This document shows positions 9,274-18,300 of a DNA stretch of 64,000 nt, piece after piece. Both the position numbers and the translations under genes were made by a program. The stretch is from positions 2,790,001 through 2,854,000 of the forward strand of contig NZ_JACHMO010000001.1 in assembly GCF_014205015.1 (NCBI RefSeq), in the 5' to 3' direction. The notes under the pieces were generated by a model. That model saw only the letters and a list, made by a program, of their open reading frames with translations, was not told the origin of the DNA and did not search any database. This stretch comes from Saccharothrix ecbatanensis (lineage in GTDB: Bacteria > Actinomycetota > Actinomycetes > Mycobacteriales > Pseudonocardiaceae). How positions within the stretch are numbered: the stretch's first letter is position 1; each line of letters begins with the position of its first letter.

Positions 9274-10530
9274 TCACCGGACGATCCGCTCCAACGCGGC
9301 CACCGCCGTGCCGACGCCGTCCTCGGCGCGCACCCGCTCCCCCAACTCCCGGGCGGACCGCGCCATCACCTCGTTCCCGACCACCACGTCGAGCGCGGCG
9401 GCCAGGCTGTCGACGGTGAGCCGGCGTTGCGGCACGGGCGGCGTGCCCACGCCACGCCGGTGCACCACGTCCCCCCAGAACGGCTGGTCCGCCACGAACG
9501 GGCACACGACCTGCGGACGTCCGGCGGCGAAGGCCGCTCCCGTCGTGCCCGCGCCTCCGTGGTGCACGACCGCCGCCACGCGCGGGAACAGGCTGCGGTA
9601 GTCGATGTCGTCCACCACCAGCACGTCGGCGGCGGACGTCGCACCCGTCAGAGCACCCCAACCAGCGGCCAGGATCGTCCGCACGCCCACGCGGCGGGCC
9701 GCCTCGACAACCACCTCGGCGAGCCTGGCCGGGTCGCTTCCGATCATCGAACCGAACCCGACGGACACCGGAGGGTCGCCGGCCGCGAGGAATTCCTCGA
9801 CTCGCGCCGGGAGCGGCGCGCAGCCCGACCCGGTCCAGTAGCCGGTGGTGAGCGCCGACGCGGGCCAGTCGGCCGGTCGCGGGATCACCGCCGGGCTGAA
9901 CGCGTGCAGCACCGGTGCCGCCGTGCCGTCCGCCGCACGCGTCGGATCGTGCCTCCCTCGCCTGGGCGGCAGGCCGACTGTCCTCTCGCGCCACTTGTCC
10001 ACGACCCGGCCGAACGCCACCGCGGGCACCCTCATGCCGAGGTAGCTGGCACGGTTCAACGCGCCCGGCAGACCGGCCGGCAGCGGCGCGCCCGGCCAGC
10101 GGAACTCGCGCGTAGGCACGTACATCGGCAGCGGCAACCCCAGCACGGCGGGCACGCCCAGCGCCTCGGCCACGTGCTGCCCGGCGATGATCTGTCCGTT
10201 GTGGACGACCAGGTCGAACGCCGGTCCGGCCGTGGCCACCGCCCAGCAGTCCTCCAGCACCTTCGTGAACATCGCGGGCATCTCCCGCATCTGCCGCAGC
10301 CGGACGCGGAGGCCGCCCTCGATCACCTCGCCGGCCCGGTCGTCGTCCATCACCCGCAGCGGACCGTCGTCCACCCCGGCGAACGGCACGCCGAACCCGT
10401 CCGCCAAAGCGGTGAACCGGTGCGGCGCGGCGACCAGCGGATCGTGGCCCGCCGCACGCAGCCCGCGCGCGAGTTCGAGGAACGGCTGCACGTCACCGCG
10501 CGTGCCCAGCGTGAGCACCAGAACTTTCAC
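9274..10530 (-). CDS. Glycosyltransferase, GT1/GT28-like (sterol or macrolide type)
   Basis: The 418-residue GT-B enzyme starts with VLVLTLGTRGDVQPFLELA, the acceptor-side signature of sterol 3-beta-glucosyltransferases and antibiotic glycosyltransferases. The C-terminal half has VSVGFGSMIG and the nucleotide-sugar-binding block AAVVHHGGAGTTGAAFAAGRP followed by PFVADQPFWGDVV. It should transfer a sugar from a UDP- or dTDP-sugar to a small lipophilic acceptor in the cytoplasm. I prefer the second of two adjacent GTG codons, with AGGGG 6 nt upstream. No biosynthetic cluster surrounds it, so natural-product decoration, self-protection and sterol glucosylation are all open. Confidence 0.88.
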   Translation of the reverse strand: MKVLVLTLGTRGDVQPFLELARGLRAAGHDPLVAAPHRFTALADGFGVPFAGVDDGPLRVMDDDRAGEVIEGGLRVRLRQMREMPAMFTKVLEDCWAVATAGPAFDLVVHNGQIIAGQHVAEALGVPAVLGLPLPMYVPTREFRWPGAPLPAGLPGALNRASYLGMRVPAVAFGRVVDKWRERTVGLPPRRGRHDPTRAADGTAAPVLHAFSPAVIPRPADWPASALTTGYWTGSGCAPLPARVEEFLAAGDPPVSVGFGSMIGSDPARLAEVVVEAARRVGVRTILAAGWGALTGATSAADVLVVDDIDYRSLFPRVAAVVHHGGAGTTGAAFAAGRPQVVCPFVADQPFWGDVVHRRGVGTPPVPQRRLTVDSLAAALDVVVGNEVMARSARELGERVRAEDGVGTAVAALERIVR

Positions 10531-10663
10531 CACGAGCCCCTATGTCCGGACGGCCGACCCCACGACCCCCTCCGAATCCTGTTCTCCCGACCGCTCGCGG
10601 ACAACGCCGCGCCCCGGCCACTCGCCGATCACCTTGATTGCCGGTCACCGGCAACCGAGGTCG

Positions 10664-11824
10664 TCACGAGCCGGCGTCGGGCCAGCCGAGCAGCTTCGCG
10701 CCGAGCACCGCGACCTGGAGCGTGAAGCCCTGACCCGGGTCGTCCGCCGCGTAGCCGGTGAGCTCGCGGATCCGTTGCAGGCGGTACGTCACCGTGCGCA
10801 CGCCAAGGTGCAGGTTCCGCGCGCACACCGTAGCGACGGACCCGCACGCGAAGTAGGCGGCGAGCGTGTCCAGGAGCGGCCCCGCGCCGCCACGCGCCTG
10901 CCGCAGCGGCTCCAGCACCTCGCCGACGAGATCGGCGAGGGCCGCGCTGTCGCGCAGCAGCACCTGGTAGACGAGCAGGTCGGCGGCCTTGTGCAGGCGG
11001 CCGGGCAACGCGAGCCGGTCGGCGATGTCCAGCGCGTCCCGGGCCTGCTCGAACGACCGCACCGCGCCGCCCGGACCCGACTGCGCGCGCCCGAGCCCGA
11101 CCCGCCAGTCCGCCTCCACACCCATCACGGCCGACACCTGGCGCACGAACTCCTCCGGCACGTCGGCCGCCAGTGCCGGCGAGACGCACACCAGCAGCCC
11201 GTCCTTCGTGGTGACCAGCACGTCACGCGAACCGAGCCGCAGTTGCACGGCCGTCTCCACGTTCCGGGCCACCTCGCCGCCGACCGCGATCGGCTCCTCG
11301 GCCCGCATCGCCGCCACCACGTTGCTGGCGGCGAGCCGGAAGCCGATCCGCTCCGCCCGTTCGGCCAGGTGCCCCAGGTTGCGGCCGTCCAGCAGGTCGT
11401 CCACGAACTCGCGGCGGAACGACTCCTCCCGGCGCACGGACCAGCGCTGGGCCTCCTCGTACCCCTCGGCCAGCGCCGTGACCGCCGCGTCCGCCGCCCG
11501 GAACACCGCCTCGCCTACGGCCCGCACCGCGTCCGCGCCCGTCGCGTCCCGCACTCCCGGCAATGACGACCAAGCCAGCCAGGTGGCGCTGAGGTAGAGG
11601 TCGACCAGGTCGCGCAGCGGCACCCCGTCGGCCGCCGCACGCGCGCCGGCGGCGTGCCGGACCCGCAGCTGCTTCGCACCCAGCTGGACGCCGGTCGTGC
11701 TGAGCTCGGCCAGGTCCTCCAGGTAGCCGTCGAGCAGTTCGGCGGGCACACCCTTGGCGTCCCGGCTCGCCCGCAGCCCGAGGTCCACCACGTCGAACCC
11801 CACCGCACGCCTCGTTCGTGACAT
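10664..11824 (-). CDS. PucR/CdaR-family transcriptional regulator
   Basis: The 386-residue protein has an N-terminal helical region (about 1-150) and a GGDEF-like central part (about 160-290). The C-terminal PucR-type helix-turn-helix (about 320-375) is recognised from LLDTLAAYFACG, VATVCARNLHLGVRTVTYRLQ and RIRELTGYAAD. Family members are cytoplasmic activators or repressors of catabolic and stress genes. It is divergent from the erythromycin-esterase homologue across 82 nt, so that gene is the most likely target. A perfect GGGAAG-T-CTTCCC palindrome sits 4 nt upstream of its own ATG, which suggests autoregulation. Confidence 0.88.
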   Translation of the reverse strand: MSRTRRAVGFDVVDLGLRASRDAKGVPAELLDGYLEDLAELSTTGVQLGAKQLRVRHAAGARAAADGVPLRDLVDLYLSATWLAWSSLPGVRDATGADAVRAVGEAVFRAADAAVTALAEGYEEAQRWSVRREESFRREFVDDLLDGRNLGHLAERAERIGFRLAASNVVAAMRAEEPIAVGGEVARNVETAVQLRLGSRDVLVTTKDGLLVCVSPALAADVPEEFVRQVSAVMGVEADWRVGLGRAQSGPGGAVRSFEQARDALDIADRLALPGRLHKAADLLVYQVLLRDSAALADLVGEVLEPLRQARGGAGPLLDTLAAYFACGSVATVCARNLHLGVRTVTYRLQRIRELTGYAADDPGQGFTLQVAVLGAKLLGWPDAGS

Positions 11825-11827
11825 ACC

Positions 11828-11840
11828 GGGAAGTCTTCCC
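11828..11840. promoter_or_regulatory. Palindrome in the PucR/esterase divergent region
   Basis: GGGAAGTCTTCCC is a perfect palindrome around a central T, ending 4 nt upstream of the PucR-like start. Position and symmetry suit an operator for the neighbouring regulator; no second copy is seen. Confidence 0.4.
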
Positions 11841-11906
11841 TGGCCGACGGGTCGGTGGGAGCGGGGCCACCGGTTTTGTCCGGCCGCACGCCGGGTAGGC
11901 AGCCCT

Positions 11907-13193
11907 ATGGGCCGTTACGGGGACGAGGTCGCGGCGATGGCCGTGCCGCTGCACGACGCCGGCGACTTCGACGTGCTGATTGACCGCGTAGGCGACGCGC
12001 GGGTGGTCATGCTGGGCGAGGCGAGCCACGGGACGCACGAGTTCTACCGCTGGCGGGCGCTGCTCACCCGGCGGTTGATCACCGAGAAGGGCTTCTCGTT
12101 CGTCGCGGTGGAGGGTGACTGGCCCGCCTGCGCACGGGTCGACGACTCCGTGCGACGCCGGCCGGACGCGCCCGAGGACCCGCGCGCCGCGTTGGCCGCG
12201 TTCGACCGCTGGCCGACGTGGATGTGGGCGAACGAGGAGGTCGTGGACTTCGCCCGGTGGCTGCGCACGCACAACGCGGGGTTGGCCAAGGAGGAGCGCG
12301 TGGCGTTCCACGGCTTGGACGTGTACTCGCTGTGGGAGTCGCTGCGCGAGATCCTGACCCACCTGCGCGAGCACGACCCGGAGGAAGTGCCGACCGCGCT
12401 GGCCGCCTACCGGTGCTTCGAGCCGCACGGCGAGGACCCGCAGGAGTACGCGATCTCGACCCGGTTCGTGCCCCGTGGCTGCGAGAACGAGGTGGTCGAC
12501 CTGCTCGTGCGGCTTCGGCGGCAGGCGGACGCGGACGGCGCCAGGTCGTTCGGGGCCTGGCAGAACGCCGAGGTCGTGGCGGGGGCCGAGCGCTACTACC
12601 GGGCCGTCCTCGGTGGCGGGCAGCCGTCGTGGAACGTCCGCGACCGGCACATGGACGACACCCTGGACCGGCTGCTCGACCACCACGGGTCCGGTTCGAA
12701 GGCGGTCGTGTGGGCGCACAACACCCACGTCGGCGACGCCCGTGCCACCGAGATGTCGCTGTCCGGGCTGGTCAACGTCGGTCAGCTGGCCCGCGAGCGC
12801 TACGGGGCGGAACAGGTCGTGCTGGTCGGCTTCGGCACCCACAGCGGCACGGTCGTCGCAGGTGAGGCGTGGGGTGCGGGCACGCAGGTGATGTCCGTGC
12901 CGCCGGCCAGGCCGGGTTCGCTGGAGGACGAGCTGCACCACACCGCGCCCGGCGCCGCGCTGTTCACGTTCCCCCGTTCGGAGCAGCCGGACCTGCTCAC
13001 GACGACGCTCCCCCACCGCGCGATCGGCGTCGTCTACCACCCGGAACGGGAGCGGTGGGGCAACTACGTGTCGACCGTGCTGGGCGAGCGCTACGACGCG
13101 TTCCTCTGGTTCGACCAGACCACGGCCCTGCACCCGCTGCACACCCGCAGGGTCGACGTGCTGGAGCCGGAGACGTACCCGAGTGGTGTCTGA
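11907..13193 (+). CDS. Erythromycin esterase family protein
   Basis: The 428-residue protein shows the hallmark blocks of the EreA/EreB family: RVVMLGEASHGTHEFYRWR (Glu38, His41), FVAVEGDWPACARVD, VAFHGLDVYSLWES and KAVVWAHNTHVGDARAT. Family members hydrolyse macrolactones in some cases, but many environmental homologues have unknown substrates, so resistance should not be assumed. No signal peptide is seen. The ATG at 11907 keeps the whole conserved N-terminus; no clear Shine-Dalgarno is present, and ATG 11937 is the alternative. It is divergent from the PucR-like regulator. Confidence 0.9.
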   Translation: MGRYGDEVAAMAVPLHDAGDFDVLIDRVGDARVVMLGEASHGTHEFYRWRALLTRRLITEKGFSFVAVEGDWPACARVDDSVRRRPDAPEDPRAALAAFDRWPTWMWANEEVVDFARWLRTHNAGLAKEERVAFHGLDVYSLWESLREILTHLREHDPEEVPTALAAYRCFEPHGEDPQEYAISTRFVPRGCENEVVDLLVRLRRQADADGARSFGAWQNAEVVAGAERYYRAVLGGGQPSWNVRDRHMDDTLDRLLDHHGSGSKAVVWAHNTHVGDARATEMSLSGLVNVGQLARERYGAEQVVLVGFGTHSGTVVAGEAWGAGTQVMSVPPARPGSLEDELHHTAPGAALFTFPRSEQPDLLTTTLPHRAIGVVYHPERERWGNYVSTVLGERYDAFLWFDQTTALHPLHTRRVDVLEPETYPSGV

Positions 13194-13299
13194 GCGTCAC
13201 CGTCACTCCACCGGGCCCGGCTGCTGACCTCGAAAAACGAGAGGTTGATAACATCGTGTCACGGCAACCGCGTGCCGTCTGCTCGGCGAGGATGGCACC

Positions 13300-13716
13300 G
13301 TGACCAAGGCACAGAGAATCGTAGCGGCGTGGGCGAACCTGCCCGCACCGGAGTTGACCGACCAGGTCCGTCTCCTGGTGAAGGCCCGGGACGCCGCCTC
13401 ACGCGGCGTCTGGTCCGTCGTGAGCGAGAACCCCGTCATCGCCGCGCGTGTCCGTGGCGCGTTGGCGGGCTTGAAGGCCGAGTACCGCGGCCACCGTGAC
13501 GAGGCCATGTGGCTGGTGTGGATCGCCCAGGTCCAGCAGCAGCTGAACGCACCGCCCCCCGCGCCCGTGTCCGCGCCCGCCAAGGCCGCCCGCGCCGACG
13601 ACGTCACGCCCGACGACGGCCCCACCCCCGAGGAGTGGGCCGCGCAGCACGAGACGGCCCCGCGTCCGCCCAGCGACGCCCCGCCGGTCCTGTTCCAGGA
13701 ACCGTCGATGAAGTAA
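13300..13716 (+). CDS. Small hypothetical protein with Pro/Ala-rich tail
   Basis: A 138-residue protein of no family I recognise. Residues 1-85 look helical and basic (TKAQRIVAAWANLP, LVKARDAASRGVWSVV, RDEAMWLVWIAQVQQQL). Residues 86-138 are a disordered proline-, alanine- and acid-rich tail ending QEPSMK. It starts at GTG after GAGGAT, and a TAACAT hexamer about 45 nt upstream could be a -10. There is no signal peptide or membrane segment. Its last codons are duplicated about 98 nt downstream (see repeats). Codon use is normal for the window, so I take it as a real gene. Confidence 0.65.
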   Translation: MTKAQRIVAAWANLPAPELTDQVRLLVKARDAASRGVWSVVSENPVIAARVRGALAGLKAEYRGHRDEAMWLVWIAQVQQQLNAPPPAPVSAPAKAARADDVTPDDGPTPEEWAAQHETAPRPPSDAPPVLFQEPSMK

Positions 13717-13766
13717 CCGTCTTCCCCGACCGGGTCGGTCAGCCACGACCGGCGGGCGCGAGTGCA
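13698..13766 (+). repeat. Imperfect tandem duplication, copy A
   Basis: This 69-nt segment includes the last codons and stop of the hypothetical gene and about 50 nt beyond it. It recurs at 13796-13863 with a few substitutions and one indel. The offset is 98 nt, so the second copy is out of frame with the first. Confidence 0.85.
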
Positions 13767-13795
13767 CCCCGCAACGCGCCTCCGGCCCAGTTCGA

Positions 13796-13863
13796 GGAAC
13801 CGGCGATGAAGTAGCCGTCCTCCCCGACCCGGCGGTCAGCCACGACCGGCGGACGCGAGTGCA
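13796..13863 (+). repeat. Imperfect tandem duplication, copy B
   Basis: This is the second copy of the segment at 13698-13766. It again holds a gene tail reading FEEPAMK plus stop, against FQEPSMK in copy A, followed by the same non-coding sequence. No gene body precedes it, so it is a duplicated 3' end rather than a second gene. Confidence 0.85.
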
Positions 13864-13980
13864 GGTGCGACGACCGGCGGGACACGGCCGGCACCAACCC
13901 GCCCGACAGCACGGCCGCCGCCGTCAGGTGGCACCACACCGGCACCGCTACGGGTCTCGCGGTCGGCCGGCGTCCGGACG

Positions 13981-14586
13981 ATGATGCACGTGGGCCGGAC
14001 GGGCGGAAGCGAGGGTGGCGCGGTGGGGTCGACCGGGCGGGTGGTGAGCCAGGACCAGGTGCTGCACGGCGCGTGCCGGTTCTTCCTGCGGCACGGCGGG
14101 GTCGACATGGACGGGCTCGCGTCGAGCCTCGCCATCAGCCGGGCCACGCTCTACCGGGTCGTGCACAGCCGTGACGGACTGCTCGGCGACGTCCTGTGGG
14201 TGCTCGCCGACCGCGTCCTCGCACGGGCCCGGCGCGAACGCACGAACGGCGGCGTCGAAGGCGTCCTGGAGGTCACCCGGCGGTTCGTGGACCAGTTGCG
14301 GGCGGCGGGACCGTTCCGCGCGTTCCTGCGCGGCGAGCCGGAGACGGCCGCACGGGTGTTGTTCAACGCGTCCGGCGGGGTGCACCGGCGGGCGGTGTCC
14401 GCGCAGAAGGAGATCCTGCTCGAAGTCGACGGCGGCCCGTGGTCGACCGCCGCGCTCGACCAGGTGGCGTTCCTCTACGTGCGGATCGTGGAGTCGACCC
14501 TCTACGCCGAACTGCTCACCGGCGCGCCGCTCGACCCGGACCTGGCCGAGCGGGCGGCCAGGACGGTGCTCCTCCAGCACCGTTGA
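13981..14586 (+). CDS. QsdR/TetR-like transcriptional regulator
   Basis: The 201-residue protein has a TetR-type helix-turn-helix at about residues 25-70 (QDQVLHGACRFFLRHGG, MDGLASSLAISRATLYRVV). The C-terminal ligand domain is like that of QsdR regulators (FRAFLRGEPETAARVLFN, ALDQVAFLYVRIVESTLYAELL). QsdR itself represses a lactonase gene in Rhodococcus; other members control varied genes. The start is uncertain: ATG at 13981 or 13984, or GTG codons to about 14041, all without a strong ribosome site. It is 112 nt upstream of the secreted hydrolase pair on the same strand, a plausible target. Confidence 0.82.
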   Translation: MMHVGRTGGSEGGAVGSTGRVVSQDQVLHGACRFFLRHGGVDMDGLASSLAISRATLYRVVHSRDGLLGDVLWVLADRVLARARRERTNGGVEGVLEVTRRFVDQLRAAGPFRAFLRGEPETAARVLFNASGGVHRRAVSAQKEILLEVDGGPWSTAALDQVAFLYVRIVESTLYAELLTGAPLDPDLAERAARTVLLQHR

Positions 14587-14698
14587 GCCTGCTGCGACAG
14601 CGGTCTCACGATCACCGCGTGTTCTGGTGCCGGTCGTCCGGGCCTGGCTACGGTCGGCGATGTGACGCCCTCCATCCCCCATCGCTGTGGGAGCCGGT

Positions 14699-16057
14699 AT
14701 GTCCCTTTCCCCGTGGCGGCGACTCGGTCTGGTCGCGGCCGCCCTCGGCCTCCTCGTCCCGACGCCCGCCGCTTCCGCATCCCCCGACCCCGCGTCAGCG
14801 TCCCTGCCTCAAGTCGTCGGCCCGCTGCCCGGAACCGTGCCGGGTGACCGGCTCGCGGACCGGATCGAGGACACCTACCCGTTCTTCTCCACGCCCGCGG
14901 ACCTCGCCGCTTCCGGTTACGTCGAAGAGGAGTTCCACGTCTCCGGCACGGCCGACGGCTGGGCGGTCGACGGCACGAAGGTCGCCACCGGCGTGCCGTA
15001 CACGACCCGGATCATCGTGCGGCGTCCTGTGCACGCACGGGACTTCAACGGGACCACGCTGGTCGAGTGGCAGAACGTCACCGCCGGGTACGACCTGGAC
15101 GCGTTGTGGAACACCGAGTCGGTCGTCCGGGCGGGCTACGCCTGGGTCGGCGTGTCCGCGCAACGGGTCGGCGTGGACCAGCTCCGCGGCTGGAGCCCGG
15201 CCCGGTACGGCGGCCTGGACGTGACCGGCGGCGGCCGGTTCACCGCCGACGAGCTGTCCTACGACATCTTCACCCAAGCGGGCCGTGCGGTCACGAAAGC
15301 GTTGGGAGGACTGCGGACCAGGACCCTGCTCGCCATCGGCGCTTCGCAGTCGGCGGCCCGGATGACCGTGCTGTACGACCGCGTCCTGCCGCAGCAGCAG
15401 CCGGTCTTCGACGGTTACAGCTTCATCGTCGGCACCGCGCCGACGCGGGCGGGCGCCGAACCGGTCTTCCAGGTGCTGTCCGAGACCGACGTGCGGACCG
15501 CGCAACGCCCGGCCGACACCGACCGGTTCCGCCGCTGGGAAGTGGCGGGCGCGGCGCACTCCGGCCACGAGGGTCAGGTCTACCGGGCGCCGATCTCCGA
15601 ACGCGACCTCGGCGGCGCGCCCCAGTACGACTGCGACCGGCCGCCGTTCAGCCGGATCCCGATGCACCACGTCACCGCCGCGTCCTACGACCACCTGCGG
15701 CGGTGGGTCGAGCGGGGCACGCCGCCGCCGACCGCCCGGCCGCTGGAGTTCGAGCCGGACGGCGTCACCAAGAAGCGGGACGCGCTCGGCCTCGCCCTCG
15801 GCGGCATCCGGTTGTCGCAGGTGTCCGCGCCCAGGGCCTTGAACACCGGCGACAACACCGGCGTGACGTTCTGCCGGCTGTTCGGCACGCACGTGCCGTT
15901 CGACGCGGAGACGGTGGCCCGGCTCTACCCGAACCGCGGTGACTACCTGCACCGGGTGGTGACGGCCGACGTCGCCAACGTCCACTCGGGCTACCTGCTG
16001 CCGGCCGACGCACGGCGGAACCTGGCGGACGCCTTGACCACCGGAGGACAGCGATGA
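14699..16057 (+). CDS. Secreted alpha/beta hydrolase domain protein
   Basis: The 452-residue protein has a signal peptide (LGLVAAALGLLVPTPAASA) and then the actinobacterial alpha/beta-hydrolase domain called Abhydrolase_10. Visible elements are LLAIGASQSAARMTVLYD with the nucleophile Ser in GASQS, LSETDVRT, and EVAGAAHSGHE with a candidate catalytic His. ATG 14699 follows GGGAG by 5 nt; a GTG 12 nt upstream is less likely. It overlaps the next gene by 4 nt, so the two extracellular hydrolases are probably made together. Likely an esterase; substrate unknown. Confidence 0.85.
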   Translation: MSLSPWRRLGLVAAALGLLVPTPAASASPDPASASLPQVVGPLPGTVPGDRLADRIEDTYPFFSTPADLAASGYVEEEFHVSGTADGWAVDGTKVATGVPYTTRIIVRRPVHARDFNGTTLVEWQNVTAGYDLDALWNTESVVRAGYAWVGVSAQRVGVDQLRGWSPARYGGLDVTGGGRFTADELSYDIFTQAGRAVTKALGGLRTRTLLAIGASQSAARMTVLYDRVLPQQQPVFDGYSFIVGTAPTRAGAEPVFQVLSETDVRTAQRPADTDRFRRWEVAGAAHSGHEGQVYRAPISERDLGGAPQYDCDRPPFSRIPMHHVTAASYDHLRRWVERGTPPPTARPLEFEPDGVTKKRDALGLALGGIRLSQVSAPRALNTGDNTGVTFCRLFGTHVPFDAETVARLYPNRGDYLHRVVTADVANVHSGYLLPADARRNLADALTTGGQR

Positions 16058-17355
16058 AGGTCTTGACCCTGGTCCTGGCACTCGTGGCGACGACCGTGAC
16101 GCCCGCGCAAGCCGCCGAACTCACGCCCGTGGTGTTCGTGCACGGCCAGCAGGGGTCGGCACAGCAGTGGCAGTCCAACGCGAAGCGGTTCTCCGGCAAC
16201 GGCTACCGGGACGCGCTGCTCCACGCCTACGAGTACGACACCACCATCCCGACCAACGACCGCGCCGTCGCCGACCTCGAAGTGTTCATCGCCGGGGTGC
16301 GGGCGCGAACCGGTGCGTCCACAGTGGACGTCGTCGCGCATTCCCGTGGCACGACGGTGATGCACGCCTACCTGGCCTCACCCGAACGGGCCGCGTCGGT
16401 GCGGAGGTACGTCAACGTCGACGGGCGTTCCAGCGCCGCGCTGCCCGGTGGCGTGCCGACGCTGGCGTTGTGGGGCAGTTTGCAGCCCAACGGCTCCATC
16501 GGCGGCGCGACGAACGTGTACCTCACCACCCTGGGGCACACCGAGACCACCACGTCGGCGGACGGTTTCGCGCACATGCACCGGTTCCTGCGCGGCCGGC
16601 CCGCGCTGACGACCTGGGTGGTGCCGGAACCACCCGGTCAGGTGGAGATCGCGGGCCGGGTGACGTTCTTCCCGCAGAACGCGGGCGTCGAGGGCGTGTT
16701 GCGGGTGTGGGAGGTCGACGCCTCGACCGGCGCGCGGCGGGGCGAGCCGCGGCACAGCGTGCGGACCGGTGTGGACGGCTCGTTCGGCCCGTTGCCCGTC
16801 AACGGTCGCAAGCACTACGAGCTGGTGTTGCAGCGGGAAGGGCAGCAGGCGAACCACTTCTACTTCGAGCCGTTCGAGCGCAGCGACCGGTTCGTGCGGT
16901 TGCAGGTGTCACGTCCGGGCGGCATCGCGGACAACGTCGACCGGTGTCCGGGCCACAGCGCGCTGACCGTCGTCCGCAACCGCGAGTGGTGGTCCGACCA
17001 GCCCGACTCCGACCGGCTGACGTTCGACGGCGTCAACGTCATGGAGCAGGCCGTCTCACCCCGCGCCCGCCAGGTCATCGCCGCGTTCGTGTTCGACGAC
17101 GACTGCGACCGCGCGTCCACGCCGGGCGTCGCGCTGCCGCCGTTCGCCACCCTGCCGTTCCTGACCGCGGTGGACGCGTACCTGCCCGCCCAGCCCGACG
17201 CCGCCGACCCGATCCGCGTCACCCAGACCGCACGCGGCACCGATGGTCGGTCGCGGACGATCGCGGTGCCCAACTGGCCCTCGGACGGCCACTCGGTGAC
17301 GGTGCAGTTCAAGGACTACCTGGACGTGGGAGGACGGCACGTGACGCCCTGGTGA
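16054..17355 (+). CDS. Secreted lipase, AFL-like with lipase C-terminal domain
   Basis: The 433-residue protein has a signal peptide (KVLTLVLALVATTVTPAQA). An alpha/beta-hydrolase domain follows (about 22-185) with oxyanion block PVVFVHGQQGSAQQW and nucleophile elbow VVAHSRGTTVMHAYL. Residues about 195-300 (VTFFPQNAGVEGVLRVWEV, GSFGPL, NHFYFEPFERSDRFVRLQ) match the beta-sandwich C-terminal domain known from the Archaeoglobus lipase AFL. The last 130 residues are less conserved. It overlaps the preceding hydrolase gene by 4 nt (ATGA). Ester hydrolysis of lipids outside the cell is the likely role. Confidence 0.85.
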   Translation: MKVLTLVLALVATTVTPAQAAELTPVVFVHGQQGSAQQWQSNAKRFSGNGYRDALLHAYEYDTTIPTNDRAVADLEVFIAGVRARTGASTVDVVAHSRGTTVMHAYLASPERAASVRRYVNVDGRSSAALPGGVPTLALWGSLQPNGSIGGATNVYLTTLGHTETTTSADGFAHMHRFLRGRPALTTWVVPEPPGQVEIAGRVTFFPQNAGVEGVLRVWEVDASTGARRGEPRHSVRTGVDGSFGPLPVNGRKHYELVLQREGQQANHFYFEPFERSDRFVRLQVSRPGGIADNVDRCPGHSALTVVRNREWWSDQPDSDRLTFDGVNVMEQAVSPRARQVIAAFVFDDDCDRASTPGVALPPFATLPFLTAVDAYLPAQPDAADPIRVTQTARGTDGRSRTIAVPNWPSDGHSVTVQFKDYLDVGGRHVTPW

Positions 17356-17448
17356 CGTCCCGTGCCCGGCACGGATTCCAGTTCTGGACGGTCCCCCGGA
17401 TCGGTTACGCTCCGCGCCGGTCGGGGGACCATCCAGTCTGGGGGACAA

Positions 17449-18186
17449 GTGTTCCGTTCGGTGCGCGGCCTCGGGGTCGCCTTTGTCGTGCTGGTCGGGC
17501 TGACCGCGTTGTCGGACGTGCTCGTGACGGGCTGGGTGTGGCACGTGCGCGCCATGCTCGACGGCTACCTCTACGGCGACGTGAGCGAACCGGAGATCGA
17601 CCGCACGCTCGCCTTGGGCGTGTTGATCGACATCCCGAACATCGGCCTGTACCTGGCGACGGGCATCGTGTTCATCGTGTGGCTGTGGCGGGTCCGGTCG
17701 AACGCCGAGCTGATCGCGCCGCACGGGCACCAGTACCGCAAGTCGTGGGCGATCTGGGGCTGGCTGCCGATCGTCAACCTGTGGATCCCCCGCCGGTACA
17801 CCCTGGACGTCTGGCAGGCCAGCCGGCCCGCACAGGAGCTCGGCCGGAGCCACGCGGAGGTCAACTGGTGGTGGGCGCTGTTCCTGGCCTCCCAGGCGCT
17901 CGAGCGGATCGCGGGCCAGATGCTGGAGCGAGGAGAGACGCTGGAGGCGTTCACCAACGGGGCGACGCTGGCCACCGTGGCGGCCCTGCTCGGAGTGCCC
18001 GCCGCCGTTCTCGCGGTGATGATCGTGCGGCGGATCAGCGACTGGCAGTCCACGCCCGGGTTCCTCGCGCCGGTGGAGCTGCTGTCGCAGCCGCTGGTGG
18101 GACTGGCGCCCGTCGACCTGGACCGACAGCCTCCGACGATCGTCGCCCCGCCTCGTGACGACCCGCGGTGGCAACGCCCGGAGTGA
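17449..18186 (+). CDS. DUF4328 membrane protein
   Basis: The 245-residue protein has four or five membrane segments: GLGVAFVVLVGLTALSDVLV, IPNIGLYLATGIVFIVWLW, SWAIWGWLPIVNLWIP, a region near 140, and TVAALLGVPAAVLAVMIV. The order FIVWLWRVRSNAELI, WAIWGWLPIVNLWIPR and TLDVW is typical of DUF4328 proteins, which have no known function. I start at GTG 17449 because GGGGGAC sits just upstream; the frame is open 87 nt further. The tail beyond about residue 205 is polar and proline-rich. Confidence 0.8.
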   Translation: MFRSVRGLGVAFVVLVGLTALSDVLVTGWVWHVRAMLDGYLYGDVSEPEIDRTLALGVLIDIPNIGLYLATGIVFIVWLWRVRSNAELIAPHGHQYRKSWAIWGWLPIVNLWIPRRYTLDVWQASRPAQELGRSHAEVNWWWALFLASQALERIAGQMLERGETLEAFTNGATLATVAALLGVPAAVLAVMIVRRISDWQSTPGFLAPVELLSQPLVGLAPVDLDRQPPTIVAPPRDDPRWQRPE

Positions 18187-18300
18187 CCCTCCGGGTGCCG
18201 GCGTCCGAGAGGTCGCGTGCGGCTCCGGGGCCCATACTCGTCCTCGGGTTCGGGATCCCACGCGGAGCAGCGCCGCCGCCACGCCCGTTCGGAGGACCAC

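Noticed and set aside
11907..13193. Macrolide resistance gene
   Set aside because: The family match is clear, but most environmental erythromycin-esterase homologues have unproven substrates, and no macrolide cluster or rRNA methylase is nearby.
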